From Chamaecrista fasciculata (Eukaryota > Streptophyta > Magnoliopsida > Fabales > Fabaceae), in NCBI GenBank assembly GCA_003254925.1, contig QANZ01008320.1, forward strand, positions 239,325 through 303,324: a DNA stretch of 64,000 nucleotides. Reading direction: 5' to 3'. This document shows positions 48,431 to 60,339 of the stretch, one piece after another. A program made the position numbers and the translations under genes. The number at the start of each line of letters is the position of its first letter. Position 1 is the first letter of the stretch. The notes beneath the pieces were generated by a model. That model made no database searches. It was not told where the DNA came from and saw nothing but the letters and a program-made list of their open reading frames with translations.

Positions 48431-49101
48431 ATATCAATATGGTTGAGTTTAAACGTCTTCAATTCAAATTTTCATATTAAAATTTCTAATTTTAGTCTAC
48501 TCTAAGTGAATAATTACAAAATAAATTTAAGAGTTAAAGACTAAAATATAATTATTTATATAACACATTGATATCTTATTATATGAACCGATTTTACTTT
48601 GGTATATTGTTCTTTTATAATTTGTTATTTCATTCTATCTTTTTTAGGGTACCAAAGTGTTAACGGTGCAAAGAACTCTATATTAAAAAATTAATAGGAT
48701 ATCAAAATATTAACATAACAGTACCATAGTGTTACTTTTTTGAAGGAAAATGATACCAAAATATACCCTGATAATAAACTGTCTCATGTTTCATTCTTCT
48801 TCCTCGACCTTCACCTTCACCTTCACCTTCGACCACTGAGCCACAAATGACAAATCCAATCTTTTTCTTCAAATCAGAGTGAAGGTCGAAAAAATAAGTC
48901 TTGAGAGTGAAGGTAGGATCTTCCGTTCTGCGTCACGGAGATCGGAGCTGCCGCGTTTTGGTAAGCATTCTTGCGTCGTTCTGAGATATAGCCACCAAGT
49001 TGAGACAAAATAAGGGAGGGCTCAATTGAGTTGAACCGGAGGCCTAGTATAGAGTCGATCTTCATCATCGTCTTCTCTATTTGCAGATTTCAGTGAGAGC
49101 A
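48431..49101 (+). promoter_or_regulatory. Upstream region and 5' UTR of MED8
   Basis: Contains a degenerate GGTACC-type foldback fragment (about 48600-48770), then a less AT-rich UTR-like block with CTTCACC repeats from about 48795. A likely 5' UTR intron runs from GTAAGC (48961) to TTTGCAG (49086), 15 bp before the ATG. No individual promoter element can be assigned with confidence. Confidence 0.45.
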
Positions 49102-52100
49102 ATGGAGAGTATGATGCAAAACCAACTTCAGCAGCCACAGCAACCACAGCAAGTTCCGCAGCCTCAGCAATCGGTAGAGAGGCTAAACCAGGCTGTGCAA
49201 GCTCAGCTGAATCTGGAACAAGTTAAGACCCGCGCCATCAGCCTCTTCAAAGCCATCTCTCGGATTCTTGAAGACTTCGATGCCTATGCTCGCACCAACA
49301 CCAATCCCAAATGGTCTTCAATTTTTTTTCCTTTTATTTATTCAGTTTTTGATTGATTGAACCATTGATTTTGCACTGAGAAATTTCTTGATGTTTGTTG
49401 CATAAAACTGACTGCAATTTGTTTCCTCTTCATGTGCATTTATCGTTGAGTTGAAGAATTGGAAAGAGAAAATTGTTGTTTCGAAGTTTATAATATAGTT
49501 GCTGGTTAACTTTTGAAGATTTTGGTAACTCTGGCCATTCATTTTTGTTGTTATGTTTGTGACCTCCTGTTGTGCGCCAGGCAAGATATTTTGGGGCAGT
49601 ATTCTATGGTGAACCTAGAGCTTTTCAACATTGTTGACGACATGAAGAAGGTGTCTAAGGCATTTGTAGTACATCCAAAGAATGTTAATGCTGAGAATGC
49701 TACAAGTATGCTTTCTTTCCTTTGAAATTATTGATGCCCGTATACCTAATGTTATTTATTAAGAGATAGGCAATTTTGCGCTACATTCATTACTTTAAGA
49801 TCAAACATTTCAATTGAAATTTTATAATTAGCTGGTGCTGAAATAATGCAAGTGTTTGGCTACACGATAGTCATAGACTTTGGAGTGCTCTGACACGATC
49901 CTTTTCTTTGATGAATTTTAAGCCCCAACGGAATAAATCCTTCCCTTGAAATACTTTTAAAATAATGAATTCATAGGAACTCCTTAAGTTATCTCATATC
50001 TTTCTCAAACTGCTTAATAAAGAACCCAGGTGGTATTTGTAGGTGGTATTTGTAATTACAGTTCAAACTACAAATTTATTGTCTTCATGTGTGTCTAAAA
50101 GCTGTGCTTGCTATTATGGTTTAGTTAAAGATAAGACAATCTTGTCGGTTTTTCTATCATGCTTCATCTATAATCTGTTCATGATGTCTATATGAATAAA
50201 GCCAGATTCCAGAAAGTTACTTGTCCTCTTAACTAAGTAAGCCTGTTAGAAATGTAGCATGTCATGTGGGCTTTTGACCTTCATTTCATATTTCTTGATT
50301 GAAACTCAACATATAGGCCGATAGGGTCTTATATTTTGTCGGGTTTCTCAACTCAGATATGCACAGTTTGTGCTTGACGTTTTTTAGATTCTTTGCTACA
50401 GTACTACCTGTTATGCTTTCCTCTAAATTACTACCTGAAATGGAGATTGATGACAACTCCAAGAGAGAGCAATTGCTCCAGGGGATGCAAAACCTGCCGA
50501 TAACCACTCAAATTGAGAAATTAAAGGTGATTTGGAGTTCATGGACCATCGCCATTCTATTTTAAAGCACAACTTGATTATTGAAATATATTATTTGCAG
50601 GCGAGAATTGATATGATTGCAGCAGCCTGTGAAGGTGCTGAGAAAGTTTTGGCTGATACTCGTAAGGCCTATTGTTTTGGAACTCGTCAAGGCCCTGCCA
50701 TCGCCCCAACTTTGGACAAAGGTCAGGCTGCAAAAATTCAAGAGCAAGAAAATCTACTTCGAGCTGCCGTAAATGCTGGTGAAGGTAATGGTTTCACCTG
50801 CTGCTGTATACAAAGTGTATAGTTAGAGGATGAGATCTGAGATTACACTGCCAGAAATAATGAGGAAAGAAAAAAAAGAAGGAAATGGTCAGAAGAGGCT
50901 ATGGCCTTATATTTACAAAACCTTGTCAAATGATAATGCAAGTAGAGTATCTATAATCATTTAATTTAGGATTAATGTTGTGTGTCCCTAGCTTTTAAGA
51001 TTAAGGCATGGTGTTGTTGTTTATTGACTTTGCTTACATCATTATATCGATGGCTATCTGACTTTACCAAGAGAAAGGGTCAAAGCAGCTGCCGCAGACA
51101 TTATACCACATACATAGCAAACAGCTAGATTGGTTTTTGTTTTGGTCTTTCTGCTTGTTCTCTTGTTGTTGGCTTTATAATTTAAATCAAACTACACCAC
51201 ACCTTCCTAAAATCACCTTAATTGTGTCAAAGCTCAAAATACAGATTGAGATTAAAACCTTATCTTTTATATAAATATAATCATGCTATTCCACTCTGTT
51301 TGCTAATTTGCTTTGGGTTTGGCCTAGATTAAATGGAAAAAACTATGTAAAGATATGAAAATATATTTTGTTTGATGAAGCTCAATATAACTGTTGCGAA
51401 ATCTAGAATTATTTTATTTCTTATTTTATCGTTATCTCTTAGGATTAGAATTATGCTACCTTGTTATTATCTTTTAAATTTTAAATTATGTGTTATCTCT
51501 TAGGATTCCTAACTTGATTAGGAATATTTTCTTTTATTTAAGGTGTTGTAAACCTTTTTGTTTAGAATGAATAATAATACGAATTTTATTATCTAATTCT
51601 CAACAATAACATCTAGTCAAAAAATCTTATATTGTGCTTATTTCGTATGATGATCATTTGGATTAAATGTTACTGCCTTTAGGATTACGGATACCTGGAG
51701 ATCAGAGGCAGATTACTCCTGCACTTCCAATGCATTTGGCAGATGTCCTTACTGTCCCTGAGGGGCCACAACCTCTCACTGATCCTTCTGGTAAAAGTCA
51801 ATTCCATAGTGAAATATTGTGTAAATTTATCATTGGATTGTAGCATAATGGCCTCAGCTGTCATTTACCAATATTTTGCTTTCAGGTACGTACATGAAGA
51901 ATACCCCACTATCATCAAACAATATGGGTGCTCCGAATTCTTTGTTACAGGTTTGGTTATTGATATTGCCCTTAAATGTCATTTCTTGATATATGATTGC
52001 ATGTTTTATTGTCTCTTCGTTTTTGGTTTTTCTAATCCTGTAAATAAAAGGGCCCTTGTAATGGGAAGTGGCATTTTGGCTGTTCCTGTTCCTGCTTCAA

Positions 52101-55100
52101 CTTCATTTTGCATTATACTTTTGTAAATTCAGTCTTGTGGCTTGGGATCACCATGCTGCAGTTATTTTGTGATGTGTTAAGGTTTGTGAACCTAGCTTAT
52201 CCCTGTTAGATTGAAGGTTAGTGAATTCTCTTGACTTTTAACTAACTCTCATCAGTTGACTTAACATTGTCGATTTTGGTTGTTTCCTCTTTCAACATTT
52301 GTTTAACCTTATTTGATGTTTAGCTTACATAAAATCTTCTTGGGAGCATTTAAAGTCTTAAACCTATGAGCTGATCAGTACAAGAGCCCTCATATTGATG
52401 GTTTAAATAATATGGATTCTTGTTGTAACTATTGCATCATCTCACCTAAGATCACAAATGTAGGCCTCAGGATCCCAACTTATGGGAAGATCAGCTGCTT
52501 CACCTTCTGCTGCAACCAGCGCAACTTCTTTTGACAACACAACAGCATCACCTATTCCATATGCCAATTCACCTAGGTCTTCTGCAAATTTGATGAATAC
52601 ACCATCTCCTCAGCAGCAAACCCCTCAGCAGCAACAGCAACAACAGCAGCCACAGACACAGCAGCAACAACGGCAGAAACTGATGCAATTACCTCAACAA
52701 CAGCACCAGCTTCTTGCTCAGCAACAGTTCAGGCAATCTGCAATGCAGGGACTGGGTCAGGTAAAGTTTTCATGTGATATATTAATTTGCTATTTTTTTA
52801 TGGGACAGGCGCCTTCTTTAGTAGGCTTAAGGAATTGGTTTGGCTATGCTTCCTGATTTCAATACTTAAGATATGCATCATCCTGTGGTCTTAGCTGGCA
52901 GTTTGGTTTTCTAAACAGACATTGTTATAGCACAAATCTTTGTTTTAGAGTTGCGTGAAAAAGGACACTCATTTTGAGCACATGTGTATTCAAGGTTAAA
53001 AAGAAAAAGTTGACTTGGTTCTATTGCACAAACAATCAATGTTAGTTTCTCTTTTTTCTCTTTCTGATAACAGGCTTTGCTTTCCTTTATCAGTTGCATG
53101 GGCAGCATCAGATGCAGTTTTCTCAATCACTTGGGCATCAGCAATTTCAGGGTAGGCAGCTACCTTCAGGTCATGTTCAGCATGGCATTGGTCAAAGCCA
53201 ACTAAATCAAGGAAATCAGATGAATCGATTGAGCCAGTTTTCTGGTCCTGCTAATAGTGCATTATTTAGTGCTGCTCAGGCAACATCCAATACCCAAATG
53301 GTATGTTATCATGCAATATAATTTATCCACAAACTGTAGCTGATATTGGAAGAAAAGCTAATTTGTTATATTATACTTATTGTTATTTGTAACTCTTTCA
53401 ATAATTAATTTCTCTGAAGGGAAGGTCAGGAAGAACCAAAGGAAGAAATAAACTTTTTTTAAATGAGATGGTGATTAGGATTTCATATCAAATAGAACAA
53501 CATTTTAGTGAAGTTAATAATTAGTCATATTCTTCATTAATCTTTCCTTCCAGTAACTCATTCTATTGCCATTTTTTTCCTCTGTATTTGTTAGTCTTTT
53601 CTCTGGAGTCTTTATTTTGTTAAGCTGGGCAGGGACTTTAAATGTTGTAGATTTTTATTGTAGTCTCTTGATGGGCATGACCGGTGTGTGTCTATTACAA
53701 AATTAATGGAATATGGGTACTCTGCTGTCAGTTTTGTTGGATATACAGCATGGCTTGTCAACAGATTCTCCCTCCAAGCATAACCTATCATTTTAGTAAT
53801 TTTCTAGATGGGGTTAAATGTCTTTTTTTTGGGGGTGTGATAAATAGTGAGCTTGAGGGATATATTTAGTGTGACAATCATGGATAACAGATAAATGTTT
53901 TGCATTCTCTTGTAGAAGTGTGCTATAGGGATTTTTCTTGTCATATTTGCTAGGGCATCCCTTAAAGGCTTCAAACTGAGACATTTGATTTCATTTTGGC
54001 CAAGGAAGATGGACTGACCTGGCAGTTGTGTTATTAACAATGGTGCCTGCTTTATTTTTGCTGAACCTATGGCTGAAAAAAGTAATAAAAAATTCAAAAT
54101 AAAGAATATTCTTCATTTCGAGTGATAAAGAGCTTCCTGCTCTATATGTAGTGATGCAGTTCTCTTGAAATAGAACAACTTCTTGTTACATTTGTTTGTA
54201 TTTCGGGATGCAATTTCTTGTCTTTCTTTCCCACCTCCCTTCTTTTTTGCTGAGGTGGTGTAACTTAAATTATAAACTTGACACCTGAGTTGCATAAAAG
54301 TTATAATTTCTTGATCCTTTTATAGTGAACCTTCTCTTTGTTTCTGTAGGTTGCCTCTAATGTTGAGGTACGTTCTGTTTATCTTCAATGATTACTCCTG
54401 ACGTTTTGCTTCTTTATTTGTCAGATTCCAAACATTTCAGGGGCAATGGCTTCACAGTCTCTTCTACCTCGGATCCAGGTTTGTCTGATGTTCTCTGCCT
54501 TTTAGTATTCCCAATGAGCCTCATTTGGTTTATTTAAAATAAATCTTTGAAATGTCTCCAGTGCACTGGACATGAAGCATGCCCACTGCCTACTGTTTTA
54601 ATCCTCACTTAGCTATAACTTTTGCCTGGTCAGTTTGATGCAATCACGCTTGTCACATTCCTCGATAATTCAAGCTATCGATATATAGTTAAATCATTTT
54701 AAGGGGTTCTGATATAACATTTATGATTTCTTTTCGCAATTTTTGCCGTCATTTTTTAGCATGAAATGTGATGATAAATGCTGATTGCTTCATGTGACGC
54801 TCATTTTAGATATTTAGTCTTATTGTTGCATTAATTATTTCATTATCCATAAAGAATGGATTTTGGTAGTGGCTTGTTTTTGGTTAACATGTTATGATTT
54901 GAGGTTATCACTTTCACTCTTCTTATATACTTTGCTACCTCTTCAGTTCGGATTAACTGGAAACAACCCTCAGCGGAGTCATGCTTCGCAAATGTTGAGT
55001 GATCAAAGTATGAACTGTATACCTTAACTTCTTTATCTCATACTTAATCATTTCTACCGGTTATTGATTTGCCGTCCTGAAAAAGTTTGTGAGTTGTGAT

Positions 55101-55367
55101 GCAATTAGGAATGTCATTCATTCTGTGTACATATGACTTTATGCTAAATCGTTCCTGGGGAATCACATTGCAGTGTTTAATATGGGAGGCAGCAATACGG
55201 GTGGTATGATGCCGTTACAGCAGCAGCAACAACAACAGCAGCAACAAGCTGCTTTTGGTAACATGGCACAAAATGCTCAGAATCTACAATCTGGTATGGT
55301 GGCACTTCCAAACACGTCACAGAATCATCCCAATTTCTCTCAACAGAGACAGCAAAATCCACAGTGA
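49102..55367 (+). CDS. MED8: Mediator complex subunit 8
   Basis: Eleven exons: 49102-49313, 49581-49705, 50402-50526, 50601-50784, 51683-51790, 51886-51950, 52464-52760, 53094-53300, 54425-54478, 54947-55007, 55174-55367 (stop TGA), joining to 543 residues. The conserved head-module domain is in exons 1-5 (LNLEQVKTRAISLFKAISR, DILGQYSMVNLELFNIVDD, RIDMIAAACEGAEKVLADTR). The rest is Gln-rich and disordered, with poly-Q blocks in exons 1, 7 and 11. MED8 sits in the Mediator head in the nucleus and couples transcription factors to RNA polymerase II; in Arabidopsis it affects flowering, defence and root hairs. The ATG at 49102 begins MESMMQNQ. All introns are GT-AG; the exon 1 donor (ATG|GTCTTC) is weak. 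An 18-bp in-phase candidate micro-exon lies at 54350-54367. No damage was seen. Confidence 0.95.
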
Positions 55368-55650
55368 TGCTATGTACTTGTGTAAATGCTTCAAAATTGT
55401 TGTTTATTAGAATTTAGAAACCAGTTGCTGTGATTTTAGAAAAGTGCTGCCTGTTTCTCAACTAAATCTTATATTTTTCCTCCAAAAAAAAACTAAATAT
55501 TATATTTTAAAAGAAAAAAAAATTAAAGGTTTGTTTTCTCTGTTTTTTAAGGTTGAAGTATATTGTTGCTTGAAATTGTTATAAAAAAAAATTAGGTAAG
55601 ATTTGTTAAATTATCAAGTTTACCAATTATGGAATGAAATATTTATTTTT
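55368..55650 (+). other. MED8 3' UTR and flank
   Basis: AT-rich sequence after the MED8 stop, ending at the foldback insertion. The transcript end probably lies here, but no polyadenylation signal was assigned with confidence. Confidence 0.4.
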
Positions 55651-56024
55651 GGCTAAAGTGCACTTTTGTTCTCGTATATTTTGCTTAGGTCGCAATTTGA
55701 TCTTGTATATTTTTTGTTGTACTTTTGGTCTTATATCTTTTGGTCAAGTGCAAAATTGGTCACATATCTTTGCGAAAAGTTTTACCGTTACTCCCACAAC
55801 ATGGAACCTTTTGCAAAGATATAAAATCGATTTTACATGACTAAAAGATATGGAACCAATTTTATAACTTGACCAAAAGATGAAACAAGAAGTATAACAA
55901 AAAAAATATACAAAACCAAATTGAGACTTAAGCAAAAGATATGAAATCAAAAGTGTAACAAAAATGATACGGGACCAAATTGTGACTTGAGCAGAAGATA
56001 TGGGAGCAAAAGTGCACTTTGACC
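55651..56024. mobile_element. Mutator-like foldback MITE, type copy with perfect target duplication
   Basis: Runs from GGCTAAAGTGCACTTTTG to AAAAGTGCACTTTGACC (374 bp). It is flanked by a perfect 9-bp duplication TTTATTTTT (55642-55650 and 56025-56033), the length made by Mutator-superfamily transposases. Each arm carries several tandem 'GGTCTTATATCTTTTG' modules that pair with inverse modules in the other arm. The centre is near 55800 (CAACATGG). Confidence 0.8.
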
Positions 56025-56033
56025 TTTATTTTT

Positions 56034-56979
56034 TGAAAATTTTATTTATATTCTTTTTTCTTATAATCATGCAAAAAGTTTGTCACATATCTTATTTTGA
56101 GTTGTGAACTTGATAATAATATTATAAGAAATTTGATGTAAGGTGTAGTCTAATCCTTCTGTTATCACCATATATTTGAGTTTTTTGGGTACCTATATCT
56201 ATCTCCCCTTTCTGAATCAGATACTCGACACTATACGGTATACACTTTGATTTGAGAAGTACTATGATTTGCATTTTATGAGTGGAATTTTCATCAAATC
56301 CTTTTCAAAATTCTTCACCCATATTTTCAGTTTAGACTAAAAGTTTAAATAGTGCAGTTCCATGACCATTAATTTTTTTCACTTTTCATAACTTATTGTA
56401 TAGTAGTGTAAAAAAACAAAAAAGATTTATAATAGTAATGTAAAAAGTCTACCTTTAATACGTTCGTTTAACAGGAATATTGAGAATAAAAACATCCAAT
56501 ATCTGCACATCAAATAGTAGTTTTGCACTCTATTAAAAGTGTAACTTTTTGCATGCAATATACTCGTCTAAGATAGTATTTGATTCACGATTGTCACGTG
56601 ATTATTACTTAGAACTGCAACATGCGTGCCAAAAGCTCCTCATGTTGTTATTTTAGTTCTTAGATTTTTTTAAATGATTGATTTAATTTTTAAAAATTCT
56701 TGATTAGTTGCAACTTAGTGTCTCTAAAGACTGAGTAGTACAATTATATAATATTCATAGAAAAACTAACTTATCACGAAATCATTAATTTTCGGAGACC
56801 AAGTCAAATTCCTGCCTTATGTGAGTGTTTTTTTTTCTGTTTTCATATGGATCTGATATACGTATAAGTTATTAGTCAAAATAAGTCACAGACTGAGAGT
56901 ATCGTTAGCAGCCGAAAGAATGTTACTCCCAATCCAAATGATTAAAGATTAATAAGAGAACATTTTGGGAAAAATAAGG
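56034..56979. other. Intergenic, nothing recognised
   Basis: AT-rich sequence between the foldback and the 3' end of the small minus-strand gene. Part of the latter's 3' UTR must lie at the right edge. No other feature is supported. Confidence 0.4.
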
Positions 56980-58430
56980 CTAAAGTTTGAAAACAGCTTC
57001 CTTCTCCCTATTTTTAGTATCATGAGAAGTAATATCTCCTTGGGAGATTTCAATGAACCTGGTACAACAATTGCAGCATCTTTGTATAAACCATTCTAAC
57101 CTGTTCACATGAAAGAAAAGAAAAGAGTTAATATACAATTTAGTTCTTGAAAGATACACAGGTTAACAAATTAATCTCTGAAAATCTAATTTTTACAACA
57201 ATTGCAGCATCTTTGTATAAAGTCATGCAATACAACTTAGTCTCATCCCCGTAAGTCCCTTTTTAGGGATTATCTTGTATGACAAAAGGATTAAAATGTA
57301 TTGATTTTACAACATTTAGACATTAAAAATTATAAACTAGACTTTCAGAGAGGACCAATTTATATGTTCACTCAAAAGAAAAGTGGCTATTAGTGTTTTC
57401 TTTAGTTCAGTGTTATACCTATTAGAAAGAGGAATAAAGTAAAATAGTAAACTAATAATTCGGTCCCTGAAAGATCATCAAGCTGATAACCCAGTCCTTA
57501 AAAGATTAAAATATATAATTTAGTCCCTGAAAGATTAAAATAATATACTTATTAATCATTTTCATGTACTAAATAGTATACCGTTTTAATCTTTCAAGAA
57601 CTAAAGAGTATACCATTTAAATTTTTCAGGGTCTAAACTATATATTTTAATATTTCGAAGATCTAGTTGTCAACTCAGTGATCTTTCAAGGACCAAATTG
57701 TTAGTTTATTGAAAGTAAAACTAGTCAGAAGATATGTTAATCCTGTGAGTTTGACTAGTTGTTGTATGCTTTGATACTCCAAGAAGGAATGACGTGGTTT
57801 GGAATGAAAGGAAGAAAACCTACCAGTCAAATAAACTTCAAATTGAAGTAATATGTCATGGGGGTTACCTTCACTAGTCTTGAAAGCAAGGAATCACATA
57901 ACCCAATTTAATTTTCTAATCGTTCTTACTCTCTGGAACTGATAAAACAATTTATACCATATGAATCTCTGAACATCTTTGTATAAAGTTTTTGATTGCC
58001 ATACCAAAACATTTTTTGTGTCCCTTTTCTGTAATTAAAATCCTTGCTGATAAATTCTGACTAATGAAACTGACCTGATTTCCCTAATGCCAAATTATCT
58101 GATGTGAAGATGTTGAACAAAAGAAAATAAGAGAGCTTACAAGTCCTTGAGGCATGTGCTCTTAGGTTCCAATTCTTGAGAACTCTGTCTATCCAATGAA
58201 AATACTGCTGCAGGCACATTAGTAGTAGCACCATGCAGGTGCTCTTCCAAAAGGGGAAGTTTCTCGGGCGGCTCAGCCGAGTCCCGGCTGGAAGGTTCCG
58301 GCGAGAAGGGAGGCGAAGGCGATGAAGACACCGAAAAGGAGTATTTCCGGTTGCCCGGAGCGAAACTAACCGGAAGGGGAGAAGGAGGAGTAGGAGGTGA
58401 TGATGTGGGAGACTCATAGCTACGGTTCAT
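56980..58430 (-). CDS. Small Ser/Pro-rich protein with CLKDLLEWF..CC tail
   Basis: Exon 1 is 58430-58141 and exon 2 is 57100-56980 (stop TAG), joined across a 1040-bp GT-AG intron (GTAAGC donor, TTCACAG-type acceptor reading GAACAG) to 136 residues. The join was made because exon 1 alone ends artificially at STCLKDL, while exon 2 supplies LLEWFIQRCCNCC, restoring the tail motif of a plant family of Ser/Pro-rich proteins of unknown function. The N-terminus MNRSYESPTSSPPTPPSPLP and blocks such as FSPEPSS are disordered. An ATG 15 bp upstream is also in frame. The vicinal Cys pairs could bind metal or be lipidated; this is inference. The intron is mostly repeat (57400-57730 foldback) and holds copies of an exon 2 piece. 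Confidence 0.72.
57400..57730. mobile_element. Foldback repeat in intron of the small gene
   Basis: The left arm AACTAATAATTCGGTCCC and right arm GGACCAAATTGTTAGTTTA pair. Internal 'TCTTTCAAGGACC' and 'GGTCCCTGAAAGAT' modules alternate. It resembles the outer foldback in cyclase intron 7 (5810-6130). Confidence 0.55.
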
Positions 58431-58445
58431 ATTAAGGAGTAACAT

Positions 58446-59300
58446 AGATAATGAAATTGATGAAATTGGTGAAATGTTTCCTTAGTCTCAATCTCACTAC
58501 CCTCTTTTCCATACAAAAATAAGTCATTTGCTTCTTGTGATTCAAATTTTCTCAGCTTAATTCAATTCTCCTCACTTTTTTCTTTTTTCCTCAAGCCTTG
58601 CTTAGGTAACAACCTAACGGTCATACCACCTTCCTAAACCGTTAGCTACTACTCTTCATTAATTTCTTGAGGGCTTGCCTTCAAATATTTTCAACATTAA
58701 AACTTGCTTCAGTCCTCGTGACCAACTTCTCCAACTAACCTAATCCCTTACTGTTACACCACCATCTATATATATATATATGGCTATATATAAACCTAAC
58801 AATAAAGCCTTAAAGTTCAAATCTAATGTGACTTTTAAGACATCAATGAACGAAACTGATCAGGCAATACCTTGGCAAATCATGATTTATAACACCATGG
58901 AACTAATAAATAGGAGGATTCAAATTCCCCTCATGTATAAGAACCCAAAAACCTCTTAAAAATACATGCGACCGGTTGAATATTATCATTCTATCTTAGT
59001 CCTCCATAACCACCATTTACTTATTTATCAAATGTGTTATACAGTGATTTCTAATTTTCTACCATTTGTGCAGGATAATTCATTCATCAAGAGCATTCTA
59101 CTCTCGAAGTAAGATTATATATCAAAGATAAAATTCTTAGTTCATCAAATTATATATATATATATATATCATATTTTCTGGGTGGTCAATGATTTTACAA
59201 GTTCTGATTTTGCAAGTTTTGGTGATACACGTGCCAATCTAGACTTACAAATTGCCAATGTTACCAAATATAGAGACTAGAGCGATAGATAGAGTCTCAA
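58446..59300. other. Upstream region of the small minus-strand gene
   Basis: Includes a CT-rich, UTR-like stretch (about 58446-58640), then AT-rich sequence with TA microsatellites (58769-58782, 59152-59170). It presumably holds the promoter of the small gene. No other gene is supported. Confidence 0.4.
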
Positions 59301-59399
59301 AGCTTTGATGTTGACTCATTGACTTGTTGTTGGTGGCCTTCTCGACTTAACTAATTCACTGTCTATTCCATTAGATACATTTCCAAAAATATACTTGAA

Positions 59400-59960
59400 G
59401 GGAAGTTTCTCAATCTCACGCATTAAAAGTTTGTTTTTTGTTTGGCCTAAAAATTTCATTAAGAGAGGGGCAAAAGCCACAAAGACAACACAAGCGAGCC
59501 AAGCCCAAACACAAACAAGAAAAACAACTAACACCATCTCTATCACAACTTGAATCAGCACCCAAACTAAGAATCCTGGACAAAATGGAGGCCAACGAAG
59601 ATGGGGTGTACCGACCCAACCCAAGAGGCACATCTTCTTACGAGCCTGTTTAGCTACCCAGTCTGCTGTATTGTTTGCAAGTCTAGGAATCCAAGACAAG
59701 TTCCTCTCATAATTGGCAAGAAACATCACAGCAATATCGAGATAAAAAGAAGAGAAAACCTACAATTTAGTCCTCAAATAATTTAAGGACTGAGTTATAT
59801 TTTGATTATTTAGAGACTGATTAATTAACTCGAATATATTCAAAGATCAAATAGTATGTTACCTCTAAAAAGAACTACATCTCCAGTCAACATCATCACA
59901 ATTAGAGGTCACAACACTCACTAAATCTTTGCAATCAGTTTCAAAATGGGCATTCTTTAT
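59400..59960 (-). pseudogene. LINE-type RNase H domain remnant
   Basis: On the minus strand the text ETDCKDLVSVV (about 59920-59950) and, after a gap, LANYERNLSWIPRLANNTAD and WVAKQARKKM (59630-59720) match the C-terminal RNase H domain carried by plant L1-type LINEs. A short foldback (about 59753-59872) interrupts the domain. Upstream reverse transcriptase is not visible, so this is a truncated remnant. A stand-alone host RNase H-like pseudogene is the alternative. Confidence 0.6.
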
Positions 59961-59999
59961 CTACCAATCACTAGCCATCTGACAAGCTTTTAGGGGATG

Positions 60000-60339
60000 A
60001 TATATAGATTATAATAAGTAAGTCCAGTTAGTTAAGTCGGTTGGGGTTTGTTGCAGTCTATTACTTAGTGTTTATGAGTGTTTCACTCTTCTATAAATAC
60101 TCTCTCCCTTATCATTCGTTAAGAAATAATTCACTTCTTCCTTCTTTATACTTTCATTCACTCACTGCATTAGATCTTTAATTTTTTTTTTGTGATTGTA
60201 CTTATTGTTGTAACTCTGTATATTATATACAGAGAAGTAGAGAACTATATATATAAGTATGTAAGGTGAGATCCAAAAAGTAAATTATTAGAAAGAGAAG
60301 CGAGAACAATTAACAAAACAAGCAAGGAAAATAACATAT
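60000..60339. other. Possible LTR fragment with TATA box
   Basis: Contains CTATAAATACTCTCTCCC at about 60101, with downstream sequence like the R-U5 part of a plant copia LTR. No partner LTR, primer site or target duplication was found, so this is only a resemblance. Confidence 0.25.

Noticed and set aside
60003-60330. Separate LTR retrotransposon beside the nested LTRs
   Set aside because: A TATA box alone is not enough; no inverted tips, partner LTR or target duplication was found.
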